A DNA stretch of 64,000 nt, taken from contig SFZH01000008.1 of NCBI GenBank assembly GCA_021234535.1, forward strand, positions 620,001-684,000, given 5' to 3'. Below the pieces are notes generated by a model. The model saw only the letters and a list, made by a program, of their open reading frames with translations. It was not told the origin of the DNA and searched no databases. The stretch comes from Stichopus chloronotus. Lineage: Eukaryota > Echinodermata > Holothuroidea > Aspidochirotida > Stichopodidae. Shown here piece after piece: positions 52,061-63,359 of this stretch. The first letter of the stretch is position 1. Every line of letters begins with the position of its first letter. The translations under genes were made by a program, and so were the position numbers.

Positions 52061-53744
52061 TGAGACAATTGTGGAAACACTTGTAGCACCCCCCCCCCCC
52101 CCAATAAAAGAAAAACAATGTAATCGACATTTGATGAAACTCAGGAACACACAACACCGACAATCAAGCAATCCCCCCCCCCCCCCCTAATGATGCCAAT
52201 ACTCATTATCATATCCCTTTATGAATGGATTCTCAAATTATTGGTAAAAAGGACTGTTATAGTATAAATTCGTTAAGTTAATCTTTAGTTCTAATTGAAC
52301 TCACAGCCTAATTACTGAGAGGTACAGTTTGGTCGTTTTTATTTTTTTTTTCTTTAATGACAACGTTTGTATGACTGTGGGTAGTCAATATTATACACAT
52401 TACATTACGGCCGCTAACATCACCCTCGCATAAGTTTCTAAATCAAATTGACGGCAATTAAAAATTGGAAAAGTAAGGTTTGTTGAAATTTTATGTCGGC
52501 CTCATGTGTTGAATACAATGCCATACAATGCATGGCCTGTTTTGAATATATAACGTTTCGCCGTAGTGCTCACTGAGAGCCCAACATTTCCGTTGTAGTA
52601 AGTGCACCTAGAATGACACATCCCCTAGGATGACTCACCCCTAGCTGTTGCTGGAACTGTATTACTTCAGACAACCTGAGCTATTTTAAGCAGAATGACA
52701 AAATTCCATAAACGTAGCATGCTGCTGATGAAGCCTGTCACACCTCTGCTTCTTTGATAAGGTTTTTCCACCCTTGCCTATAGGCTAGGCTTTGTATCCT
52801 AATTTAAAATGTCTCTTCAACAAATAACCCAGAATACACCTCAAAGTACCACCATGTCTCCAAAATGATGATCCACTTGCTAGACACAAGTTTTCATGAT
52901 ACATGGCTAATGATAATCTGCCATTGACTTTACTTACATCTCCACAAAAGTTACAATGTGTCAGTTTAGGTGCATTAAAATACTTCAAACAAGCAGAAAT
53001 CTTGGGTTCACGTTGTGCTAGATTTTAAAATGAGAAGGGACAGCACAGAAAATCTTTTCATATCATTACATTTGTGAGGTAGCCTTCTGCTTGTGCTAAA
53101 ATCCCATCTAAAGGAGTGTTTGGGATTTTTACCAACTTCATAATTATCGATCAAATCCATTAACCACGCTATATAATACACTCACAACAGGAACAAAAAA
53201 TACACTGGAATGACAAGGCCACATGCAGCGGGAAGGCCCGGGGGGGGGGGGGGAACATGAGACAATTGTTGTACAATTAGTGAGTTGTTACAGATGGAGT
53301 GACAACGGCTTTGTTTGCTTTGTCCATATTTTTTACGCGCGTGCTGTGGTAAACACAGGCACACAAACGGAGACTGTTCATTGTGTTTACTGCAACTAGA
53401 GTATAATAGCTACGGTATCACGTACAGAGGTCAATATATATACCACGGATCTGTGACAACTCACATAGGAAGTTGCGTTGGGGTCAGAGGGTATAATGGC
53501 TATCTCAGTGGTCATAGCAACAATTGTCATGGTGGTGCTCATGCAAGAAATAACGATAAACAATTCGAACAGGCCTTGAAGGGCAGCTATTTTATGACGC
53601 CAAGTACAACTTCACATATGGGGTGACTACCAACTTGACAATTTAAGATAAAATTTGGTATCTTTTTTTTTCACAACTTGACGTCTTTTCAGATGGAAAA
53701 ACCTTATTACCGGCCGGTACTCTTGGACAGAGTTGTAGACTTGT
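52061..53744. other. Intergenic, C/G-run-rich, no gene recognised
   Basis: C-runs at 52089-52102 and 52173-52187 and a G-run at 53240-53253. A 103-codon + frame (53315-53626) and an overlapping 27-codon frame starting near 53497 with a hydrophobic stretch were considered. Neither has a family match or splice support. Confidence 0.45.
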
Positions 53745-53825
53745 AACTTGCGATTGCGACTTGGACTCGAGTCACTATTTTTGTGATTTGGGACTTGACT
53801 TGGACTTGCTAACAAATGACTTGTT
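53745..53825. repeat. GACTTG-rich repeat, copy A
   Basis: Contains GACTTGGACTCGAGTCAC and GGGACTTGACTTGGACTTGC followed by AAATGACTTGTTTAC. The same block order (GGGACTTGACTTGGACTTG, then AAATGACTT, then CTTGTTTA) recurs at 57905-57975, in the same orientation. Confidence 0.75.
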
Positions 53826-54025
53826 TACGACGCAAGGCAACATGCGCTAAAAATTGTAATCCATAAAAACATCATATAGTCGCGTCTCACCGCGTAACGT
53901 GTACTGGCTCCGATATTACGTAGTCCGTGGTATGGTATGCTCCGGTCGGATCCGGCGTTTCGGTTTCACCCAAAGAAGCGGGAAATAAAATAGAGAGCGG
54001 ACTTACGCAATTTCCTCCAAAGCCG

Positions 54026-54038
54026 TATATATAAAGGC
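54026..54038 (+). promoter_or_regulatory. Candidate TATA box
   Basis: TATATATAAAGGC is a good TATA-box match with a GC-rich right flank. A start site about 30 bases downstream would fall near 54058. A short upstream reading frame (ATG at 54058, stop at 54076-54078) precedes the frame at 54075. Confidence 0.4.
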
Positions 54039-54074
54039 TCTGACTCCCTGTGATTGCATGGAGGGTCCACCGCC

Positions 54075-54236
54075 ATGACGAAAGAGGTCGAAGTTTTTAC
54101 CGTCGTCTGCTACACACTGTACAACGTCAATGAGAAAAAAATCGAACACCGGTCATTTGAGAAGAAAACTGTCTCTGTTCTGCTTTGCACTAGGTTGTGT
54201 CAATCAAAGATGGCAATAAAGCGGTATCAGCGGTAG
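54075..54236 (+). CDS. Candidate 53-codon open frame downstream of a TATA box
   Basis: The ATG in CCGCCATGA begins a 53-residue frame (starting MTKEVEVFTVVCYTLYNVNE) ending in TAG at 54234-54236. The region is more GC- and CpG-rich than its surroundings. An AATAAA overlaps its 3' end (about 54215). No homology is recognised, and the peptide has a short hydrophobic stretch (FTVVCYTLY) but no signal peptide. It could be the first exon of a larger gene, a micropeptide, or a chance frame in a promoter-like CpG-rich patch. Support is positional only. Confidence 0.22.
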   Translation: MTKEVEVFTVVCYTLYNVNEKKIEHRSFEKKTVSVLLCTRLCQSKMAIKRYQR

Positions 54237-55231
54237 CCTAGATGCTGTCAAATGGAACTAATTTTGCAAATAGACGTCACCATACAACAGGCTTTGCCTT
54301 CGTCTGATCTTAGTTTCTTTCTCCTAAAAGTGTGTGACTTACTGACAAAATCCTATAGCCATATTCACTTATCTTGACATGTCCTGTCGATACACGGATA
54401 ACGCTACACAAGTTGCGTCAATAGTATATGTACACATAACGGAGGTTACCGGTAGTTTCGCCCATTTCCGTGTTAGTTATTTGTTGATATTTGTTTTGTG
54501 TAACATTTTATCCAAATGATTTAAATACACTTGTCAATTTACCAATCAAGTAAAACTGTGATTAATGTGAGTTTGGAGGATAGTATGGAACTATATCAGG
54601 TGAAATTCCGACCCTAAACTAGCACACTCTGAATGTAGGCCTACTCTCCAACATACGTTCACACGGTTGCAGTTAACTATGCTAACAACTAATCAGGTGT
54701 CCAGAGACGTGGTATTCACTTTCACGTCCGTTATAAACAATGTGTGGCTGTTATTAAAGTTAACAAATTATGTCAGTTACATAGTACTCGCATATCTTCA
54801 ACAATATGACTGAATGGAATATTGCGTAAAAATAAAGTGGGGGGGGGGGGGGGGAGAAATCACCACAGAACAAGAACTTAGGAGAAAACATCACATTCAG
54901 GAAACATACCACAGAAAAAGAAAAATTGATACAAAAGTACAAATGAAAAGAAGAAAAAAGATTCAAAAATGTAATGAAAAGTCCCATACTACTGTTCCCT
55001 ACATCATAGCAACACACCCATAACAAAATAAAAAATGACTGAGAAAACACGAGAACAATGCAATGAACACAAGAGACCAAAAACGTGAAATGTAATGAAA
55101 AATCGCCATAACACTAGTAGCACTAACAACAACACAAGAAAAACAACAAAAGATAACAACACAATGAAAACAAAGAGACAAAGAACACGAAATGCAACAC
55201 AGCACACAAAAGATGAGAAAACACACCTTAT
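54237..55231. other. Intergenic, nothing recognised
   Basis: Contains a G-run at 54839-54854 and, after it, a long A-rich, AAC-rich stretch (54855-55230). Its reverse strand gives Phe/Cys/Ser-rich chance frames. Confidence 0.45.
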
Positions 55232-55310
55232 TTGGGGCGAACTGGTAAACAGCTTGGGGCGAACTGGTAATTTGGGAGCGAACTGCAAGGGGGCGAAACG
55301 ACCGGTTACC
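55232..55310. repeat. Short tandem repeat TTGGGGCGAACTGGTAA
   Basis: Two near-identical units (TTGGGGCGAACTGGTAA at about 55232 and 55254) are followed by two diverged ones (TTTGGGAGCGAACTGCAA, then GGGGGCGAAACGACCGG). The period is about 18-22 bp. GC content is higher than in the flanks. Confidence 0.75.
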
Positions 55311-56817
55311 GTAACGGAGAAGACACTGCACGGAAAACAGCTTAGGCTTAATAATGTGTAACAAAGTAATCAGAGCAGTTGAGTAGGCATCGATCGCTAC
55401 ACTTTTTACGGTTTATTGCTGGATAGACCACCTGCCCAGGTTAAACAATACTTTAGGACTATTGGCATTGTTGACTGTAACTAAGCGCAAGTTATATGAT
55501 TTAACGCTTTGCGTATTCTAGTTTCTCCGCACAGTTTTTACGTACCGTATGTAGCCAAAACGTCTTGTTTAGACCTCTTCCGTAATGGCGGACAGCTCCC
55601 ATAAAATTACAGCTGCTTAGCATTAGCAGTATTGGAAGTACGCCCTGTAGTTCTTATTTTCCGTCCGCCTCTATGGTTTCACCATGTATTGTCACAATAT
55701 CAACATCTAGATTAGCTAACTCGAGTCCCGATCAATGCCCAGAATCTACAACGCGTCCGCTGCGTAGTGACTGTGCGTAGATCGAGGCACGACTTCTGGA
55801 CTGAGCCTGTACAAGACGACTCCCTGATTACCCATAATGCAGCTGAAATGTAACCAGTCTGACGATTTTGAGTCATTGACTCATGTGTTCTGCTAACCCC
55901 ATAGAGAGTGGGGATCTCATTATGACTCTCCCATGGGTACAAAAGGGTATCATGATAAAGGGGGTACAGTTTTATGATGATAGAGATGATGATACAGTAG
56001 TATGATACATAGGGTACAATAGTATTATGATAGGCAATGGGTCAAAGGTTAAGCTTTGTTCAAAAGTTAACAGTTCTTAAAATATGCATATGCACCTGTA
56101 TGTCTAAGTCATATGTACCTGGCGGGGGGATGCTACGCTTTGCGTTTTTCTAGTTATTTTTTTAACATAGCAAGGAACAGAAAGTTTTAACTAATTGGTC
56201 CTTTCATTCATTCATTTTTTTATTCCAGTATAAGGTTTTAACAATTTATAAATAAGATAAAAACATAATATTTAAAGAAACAAAAGGTTAAGACAAGCAA
56301 AAATTTAACAGATTAAGCTTCTCTGTAAATAAAGTAATCCTTAAAAAGTAGTATTCCGAAACTTGGAAGTATGTTTGGATTTCTTAATTAGGAGTTGAAC
56401 TTCTTAATTGGAATTATCTCAGGAAGTTCCTTTGTGTAATATACAAACTTAAGCATAAGTTACTATGAGTATGCTGCTACAAATAACATACACACAAATA
56501 AACAAAATTAAATGCTCAGAAATTGACTTCATTAGTTTTGTATTCTTTATTTGTACTTAATGGATTTTTACAAGGAAAATTTAACTTTCAAGTTTGAATA
56601 TAAGAGACCTGTAAGGAAGACTGAAGGAAACTGACACTGTACACTATCAAGTCAAGAGCAAATATTTATACTCCTCACCTGAAATTATAGGTTGGATACT
56701 GATTTTGCTTCTCATCCTTTCCCCATCACTGTTGCAGTTCTTTTAATTTTGATATCCACAATATCTATATCTCAAACACTGACAAGCCAGAGATTGCTGT
56801 AATTTTGCTAGTAAAAT
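55311..56817. other. Intergenic with a degenerate GGGTAC/ATGATA repeat
   Basis: From about 55932 to 56032 a loose repeat of GGGTACA and ATGATA elements is seen. The rest is AT-rich with no gene recognised. Confidence 0.45.
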
Positions 56818-56910
56818 TACCTGCGACTTGACTTGTACTTGAACATAGTCAGACTTGTGACTTGACTTGCAAATGAGCCCAAATGACTTTTGACTTGACT
56901 TTGACTTGCA
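56818..56910. repeat. GACTTG-rich repeat, copy B
   Basis: GCGACTTGACTTGTACTTGA, then GACTTGTGACTTGACTTGC, AAATGAGCCC and AAATGACTTTTGACTTGACTTTGACTTGC. It has the same motif vocabulary as the copies at 53745 and 57905, in the same orientation, and is internally reiterated. Confidence 0.75.
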
Positions 56911-57904
56911 ATCAGTGGCTTGGCCAGACTTTTTAAAGGTTGGGGGGTTGAGGGTGGGGGTTAAAGTAAGGGAACTTGCAATAATGACACTATATAAGCA
57001 GACCACCGCCATCGGTTGGCGCGTAAGCCTACAGAGAAAAAATTTGGATAAAAATGCCTCTCAAATTGCAGGAAATGGCACTTCCCAGTCTCTCTGACGT
57101 TGTGAATTCCACCTAACATTTTTTTAGCACAGGTTCGGAAATTTACATTTCCACTGCGGATGGTGTAGAGGGGATGATAAGAGATTTCCATAGGATTATA
57201 ATTCACTGATGGATATAAATTGACATGTAATCATTATTTATGCTGCATGTCAAAGAGAGACCTGCTAGCGTTTTAGTGTAAGCGGATTCACGTTCACCAC
57301 TACATCACTGCGCGTTGCACGTCCGTCATGTCTCTTACACAATTTGACGGTCAGTCTTTGGCTGCATTGTACCTGTGGCGTACTATGCTTTTACACTGTG
57401 TATAATCTAACTTATTTAATACATCGTTAACGTGCCAACAAAGTCCATGTATTTGCCTATAGTTTCATGGTTCATTGCTTTTTCAGTTATAAAAAGTTTT
57501 GCTTCTAACGAATCAGAATCAAGATTTGCAATTCTTGCTATTTTCAGAAGCTTTAGAAAAAAATTATATAGAACGGGCACTTCACCAATTTAGTTGTTTT
57601 AATTTCAATCGTTTGGTTTCTCTTTCATCTTGGTTTTGACTTTTTTCAGTATCAAACTAATTTAACTAGCCATATATGATCGATGCCAAGGACTTCCGGA
57701 TAAGTAAGCTTCTGTGTTGTACGTTTGTGAAGTCTTCAAAACTTCTGTCATATAAAGATTTCAAAACTTCTCTATTGTCAGTAACCTTTTTCCATGCAAA
57801 TGCTAAAAATCCGTACTTTCAATGACAGTTTGGGAAGTCCTTGTCTTGTACAAATTTTGTCCTATATTTTTTTTTTTTACTTCCGAATTTCATGGGGGCA
57901 AGAC
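56911..57904. other. Intergenic, nothing recognised
   Basis: No exon-like frame, only ordinary AT-rich sequence between two GACTTG-rich repeats. Confidence 0.4.
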
Positions 57905-57975
57905 ATTAGACTTGGGACTTGACTTGGACTTGTAAAAAATGACTTTGGACTTGGACTTGCAAAAAAGGGCTTGTT
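57905..57975. repeat. GACTTG-rich repeat, copy C
   Basis: GACTTGGGACTTGACTTGGA continues into CTTGTAAAAAATGACTTTGG and ACTTGGACTTGC, ending GGGCTTGTTTAAGCC. It parallels copy A and lies immediately next to the tRNA-like relic. Confidence 0.75.
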
Positions 57976-58019
57976 TAAGCCTACTACATCTCGATCTGCT
58001 CTCGGACGAACTTACCCTT

Positions 58020-58089
58020 CCAACTGTGACTCGGCCAGCCAGGAATCGAACTCAGAACCAAACGCCACCATCCACTCGGCCACAGCACC
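58020..58089 (-). repeat. tRNA-derived relic (SINE head or tRNA pseudogene)
   Basis: On the - strand the sequence starts GGTGCTGTGGCCGAGTGG and contains a box A-like TGGCCGAGTGG (58072-58082) and a box B-like GTTCGATTCC (about 58042-58051), resembling a Ser or Leu tRNA. The two boxes are too close for a full cloverleaf (the anticodon arm region is missing or collapsed), so it is not an intact tRNA gene. A tRNA-derived SINE is the likeliest source. Confidence 0.6.
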
Positions 58090-58095
58090 TATCCC

Positions 58096-58203
58096 TAAAC
58101 CTGGATTATCACCAGTAAAGCTGGATCCAGGTTGGCCATTTGATAATTCAGGTTTATTATTCCAATCATAATAAACCTGGATTACCAAGTGATAAATCTG
58201 GAT
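58096..58203. mobile_element. Palindromic mini-element with 24-bp arms and flanking direct repeats
   Basis: Arms at 58137-58160 (CATTTGATAATTCAGGTTTA plus TTAT) and 58168-58191 pair with three mismatches around a 7-nt loop. TAAACCTGGATTA starts both a left copy at 58096 and a right copy at 58172, each followed by an AGT..AAA..CTGGAT pattern. It resembles a small fold-back element. No coding sequence. Confidence 0.65.
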
Positions 58204-59715
58204 TTTCTATTTATTGCACGTTAGGCTTGCCATAGGCGGCCTAAAACTTGCTAAAACTAAAGGGTATCTTCAAAAAAAATAAAGAAAACCGCTTCGAAGT
58301 TTGCATATACAAGTCCACACTCATTCAAGCGTAGGGTGATGCCCACATCAATGATTGTTTCGTTTGGATGTTTGAATAGCCATGGGTCCTCCACTTCAGT
58401 TATTGTTGCAGCCCACGTACAATTGATATGATCTAATTGCATACAATGTATCACGTAGCAACCGATGTCACACAGCCAGTAGAACGTGTAGGATGTAGAC
58501 ACTGCTTATCATACTGTATAATACTGCATGCTGCACTCAGCCAGGTCGCGTCGAGACGTACCTAGCCTCACCAGCTAGCTAGCTGTAGTGCTGCTAGCAG
58601 TAGGAAAGATTCTACTATCTGTTGACGAGTATAGTCCGCACAACGTTGGCTATTCTCGGAGATCCGTTTGCTGGAAGACGCTTCCCTCGTTCTGGAAGCT
58701 GCTCAACGAAGACGCCGGAAATTCATGAAGTATCCATCGAAGTCCCGATGTGAATGGATAATCCTTTTGCTCTATTTGGTATTGGTGATACATTGTCAAA
58801 CGTTTGCAACTTGAAAGTTAGCCTAGACTGTCTAGCCTAACGTTAGGCCTAGGCCAAGGCTGCATCATCAAATTTAGCCTCACTTGACCTAGGCCATAGA
58901 ACTAGAAGGTTAACCTAGCCGTTAAGACCAGTTAGTCCTCCTAGTATTAGGCCTAGCATTTAAGTCACATGAAAGGTAAGGGCTCGAACTTAGAATGTGC
59001 TCACGGATTCTAAATTCATACCAAAGTTAGGCCTGTTAGTGTTACTGCTGTAGGTAGGCTACAACTGCAAAATACTGTAGCCTAGGCCTACAAGTATAAG
59101 AGTCCCAACGTTTTCAACTGTGCAACTGGAGGCACGGTTGCGGTCAGTCAACAAACGAACAGTTGACACTCTAAGGAGATTTATGGCCTTGGGACTAGGC
59201 TGTGGCCCACCGTAGCACCATGACTGTGTCTTCACTTTGAATATGTACATGTATCCCATATTGGAAAGTTTGTATACTGCTGCCAAATATCTTTGGCGTG
59301 CAATTAAGACCTTACCCACCTAGTGTATTTCATGATGGCATGATTTTCCTGCCTTTTGGCAGACTTGAAGTTCTGGATTCTGTACTCTTACTTGAGTACA
59401 TTTTTCTGTTCTAGTACTCACGGCTTTGGACTCGTTCTGGTACTTGGAGGATTTGAAAATCAAGTGCTCATAGTCATACTCATGGCTCTGTACTCATACT
59501 CGTACTCAGGCTCTTGAACTTAGGATTTGTAATTGCAAGTGTATTAATGAGTACAAAATTTCAGCCCAAGATGTTGATATTTGTCATCTTCACTGATCCG
59601 TTCTAATTTAAATCATTTCACTTCAAGTTACAATCATTCTATTCCAGTGATAATCATTTCAAGTGATAAATCTAAGTAAGACACAAGCTAAAATTCACTG
59701 AAAACTAGATCTGTA
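58204..59715. other. CpG- and TAGGCCTA-rich stretch, no gene confirmed
   Basis: About 58500-58760 is more GC- and CpG-rich than the average here and could be a promoter or 5' exon. About 58810-59095 is crowded with TAGGCCTA-like palindromes (TTAGGCCTAGGCC, CCTAGGCCTAC). A degenerate TACTCGTACTC-type repeat runs at about 59385-59520. Two - strand frames (58257-58442 and 59059-59319) were examined and not accepted. Confidence 0.45.
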
Positions 59716-61829
59716 CAGGGTCCTAGCCAGGTTTTTTGCCAAACCGGGCGCACATCGATGAAACTATCCTAATCAATGCCAACGGCATCTTCGCGGTTGC
59801 GAAGCGATCGCCCATTTGGCATGGGGTCAAGGGGCCTGCCCTCAGGGCCTCTTTTGGGGTCCAGGGACAAAGCCCCTGGTGGAGGTTCGGGAGGGCGAAA
59901 TCCCCGGAAGCTTCGCGATTTTACGCTCTTTAGAAGCTGTAAACTGCTTCAAAGTCACGCTCTTTTGGGAATAATTTCAACACGTAAACAGATTCTTTTG
60001 TATGACCTTACAAGACTGACTCTTAGTACACAACTACTGCTACGATGCATGGCGCTCCCTACTGTAACAGTATGATATTTTGGTGGGAAGCCTCTAAAAG
60101 TTGTGTCATGTTTTGGCACTGATCTTCAATATATTAGCGCACATTGTAAATAAGACTGTTTCGCTGAAGTTTGGGAAGAAATTGACACTTACCTAAAGCT
60201 AAAAAGATCCCCGATTTTATACAAGTAAACCCGCTTTCACATACTAGACTGACGCACCATATTGTAATTGACTCTTAGCATTAGTGCAGTACACACTTGG
60301 AAAGAATTCCAAAATCTGGGGGCAAGCCCCGGAAGATTGCGGTTCCTAGCACATCGAAGGGATAAAAATTGTGCAGCTGGGCACAAAAAATGTAACTGAA
60401 AACTCGTACAATATTTGAAAAATCAATCACGAAAGCTTAACATCAGGCTATTTGTGTTGCTGCAAGATATACGGTAGCTTTTTAAATGTGAAGAAATGTC
60501 ACTTACGAAATGTCAGAAATGAGTGAAACTTGAGCCTGACATTACGCTATATAGATATGCAATAGGCCTAGAATAAATGTCTTGATTGTGGCATTCTTCA
60601 CTAAAAAGCTATACATCAGTCCCGTGGCAAGTAATAAAATGAAACTTTCGTGTGATAACGTTGCACAGAATCATAGACCACCATACACTGTCAACTACAA
60701 GCTGTACTTACGAACAGCTCTGCGCGTTTGACTTAGAAAATTCCTGGCATGTTTCCAAGAAAATTTTTTTTTCTATTTAACTGCAAAAATGTCAACACCT
60801 GTCCCAAAATGGTAATGTCTGTATCTTACGTAAAATAGCTCATTTCACAGTTTATTCAAACATTAATTTATAGGCGGCAATTTCTTTGCATTCACGAATA
60901 TTGCCACTTGGATATTCCCTTCCCCTTAAGTCTCTTTTTGGTCAGGTCGCTTTACTTTGCGAAACATCCATTTCTATTCTTTTACCCTTTCAGTGTTGAC
61001 AATTTTTCTCATTTATTTGACGGCTTGTAGTTTAGTGTCTGGAAGTTAACCCCAGTCTAACCTCACACAAAACACCTGTGACATTTATTGCATTCCTAAT
61101 ACTCAAATTCAGCCACCTGATGCGACTACGACATTTGTACCAAACTTTTTAATCTCTGATAAACGTGACCATTGCACAACCTTTTTAATACACAGGTATT
61201 ATGTAACATGTTAGAATGGCCTTCTAAAACCCACGGTGCTGTATATGTACCATTGTGCATTAAACATCACAGTTGTACTGCCAAAGGCTTCTATACATTG
61301 AACATGTCTAACATATCATATGTTGGTCATTCATGAGGCTTACAAAAGCTCCTCTACAAAACCAACCAATCAAAGTTGTGTTCATAGCCATGCCCACTGC
61401 TTCCATGATACACAGCAAAGGGAACCAGTACTATCAGCCCTGTGCGTTCCTTACATTTCATCGTTGTGACTATCCGAACTTCCCTGAGTAAAGTACGGCT
61501 GTAACTAGATGTAGGCTATGCAGGCTAGGCACTGTTTACACGAAATGCCAGCCGTCATACATAGAGTTGGGCCGAAAGAAAAATAATTCTGTTTCGAATG
61601 AAATTGGGCTGGTGTGGGCAAAATTAATCTCAAGATTTTGTGATTATGGTTGTGTCGGTTTTAATGAAGCCCGCATGTTCTGGTAATGCTTTAGAATTGA
61701 TTAAAATTTAAACCAGGTGCAAAACTTTTCAAACTGGGCAGAAAACTTTCAGACCGGGCGCTGAGCAGTGATATTAAATTTAAGTAACCGGGCGGTCCGC
61801 CCGGTTAAAATGGACTGGCTAGAACTCTG
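59716..61829. mobile_element. Non-autonomous TIR DNA transposon, about 2.1 kb
   Basis: The left end begins CAGGGTCCTAGCCAGG and shortly afterwards has AAACCGGGCG. The right end, reverse complemented, reads CAGAGTTCTAGCCAGT followed by TTAACCGGGCG. These are imperfect terminal inverted repeats of about 35 bp, and CTGTA occurs on both outer sides (59711-59715 and 61830-61834). The CAGGG and CTCTG ends recall hAT-type elements. The interior holds a GC-rich block (59815-59930) with a GGGGTCCAGGGACAAAGCCCC-like palindrome and CCGGGCGGTCCGCCCGG near the right end. No transposase frame is visible; the two short frames at 59736-60075 lie in the GC-rich block. Confidence 0.7.
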
Positions 61830-61834
61830 CTGTA

Positions 61835-63355
61835 CATTCAGTCTACCTTACGAGCTTGTTCATCTTAATTAGCTTCTTTTTATTGGTAAATTTTTGTTTT
61901 TGTCCCTCCACTGAATTTGAAAACCTTGTTTTGTAGCAGACTTTACTTAATCAAAATGGTTTTTCAAAGAAGTTACAGTACTTTTAATAAAACAATGCCA
62001 TTGGAATGACTGCTGGATGTTTAGATCCAAGTGCCACTGCTCAGTTGCAATGATGATGGCTTTCCATAATGTGCAATCACAAATTTTTGCTATAAAGCAG
62101 AACTGTAAGTTGTGATTTTTGTAGGGGAAAATGGACTTTTTAGCAAATCGGTCAATTTGAACTTTTTTGCAAATTGCAATTTTTTTCAAATTGGTCAATT
62201 TGGTTTCAACTCAAAGTTAATATTTTTTATTATGGCCAGACAACATGAAGAGGACAAAGTGATTTTTTTTGTCTGTGGCAGTGGACGTAATCATAATTAC
62301 TCCACATGTATTATTTCATTGATTTCATCCACATCTGCCGTTTGGATGCACGCTGTACTTAAGAAAAACTGCACCAGTTTGGCGTGATGTAAAAGTTGAG
62401 AATTAAGATGACTGGTGTAAAAATTTTGCCGCTCAAATGGGAACTATCCGGTATGGCCTACATCAAAGGGACATAGGATTTATACATCACTCGCCTTATG
62501 TCTGTGCACTGTACAGTGACACAGCACATTGTCATTGCAGTGTTCATAAGAAGCCCTCTATGTATACATATGAATTATTATCAACATTACAATATTGATG
62601 ATAGTTCAGTTTGGACATAAAAAACAGCACTGTTGTTGCTTATGTAATTTTTCTGTCCAAAACTGATAGGCAACTATGTGTACCCTAAACATTATTTTCA
62701 AAGCAATTAAAAAGGTCTATATTATTTCATGTGCAACTTCTGCAAAATTGTTTGTTGGTAGTGTAACTTTTTGTTAACAATTTCTAGGGGGCAGACATCA
62801 CTGAAAGTTCAATTTTATAGCCAAGGTAAAGACTGAAGCTGTTTAATATCTGCCAAGTTACTGAACTGTAGGTAAGATGTACAATGATATAAAGATATTC
62901 AAGTGAATTACCATATCTGGAGAACAATGGATGACATTAGTTGTTGCTATTAATGTAACACTCAAATGGGACAGATGTTACATTAGCAACATTTGATCTA
63001 GCTTACTTTAATGAACGGCTTTACATCATTTGGGATCTGGTGGTTGGTACTGAATGTTTCACTCTTAGTACATAACCAAACATGAGTAATCATTATAGAT
63101 CACAACATCTAGGAATTATTCCAACTGATAATTTTGCCCTTTAGTGGGCAGACATTAATGCCAAAAATTACTGTAGCACTAAAATACAAATTGCCAGTAC
63201 AGACTATAAAATTATTAAACTGATGAATAGTATCATTTTGTATTCATAACATGGCAAAATTAATATGATGCATAAACTCAACAAATTATTTCAATTCCTT
63301 GGTTATTCATTGATCATAACTGTCATATAAGTTGACGGGAGTAATCGTCCATCCA
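61835..63355. other. Intergenic, nothing recognised
   Basis: AT-rich sequence without exon-like frames. A TTTTGCAAATTGCAATTTTT-like stretch at about 62163-62190 is simple in composition. No repeat partner was seen in the window. Confidence 0.45.
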
Positions 63356-63359
63356 AACT

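Noticed and set aside
53315..53626. 103-codon + frame with many Gly, Tyr and His residues, and an overlapping 27-codon hydrophobic frame
   Set aside because: No homology, no promoter or splice evidence; the composition is explained by local sequence.
54760..55364. Phe/Cys/Val-rich - strand frames up to 121 codons
   Set aside because: Reverse complement of an A/C-rich low-complexity tract; hydrophobicity is a composition effect.
58257..58502. - strand frame of 61-81 codons with fairly protein-like composition
   Set aside because: The longer version needs a non-ATG start. There is no recognised family, no clear splice sites and an AT-rich low-complexity end. Kept only as part of the CpG-rich stretch.
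59059..59319. - strand 86-codon frame
   Set aside because: No recognisable domain or splice support, and it ends in the TAGGCCTA-rich repeat.
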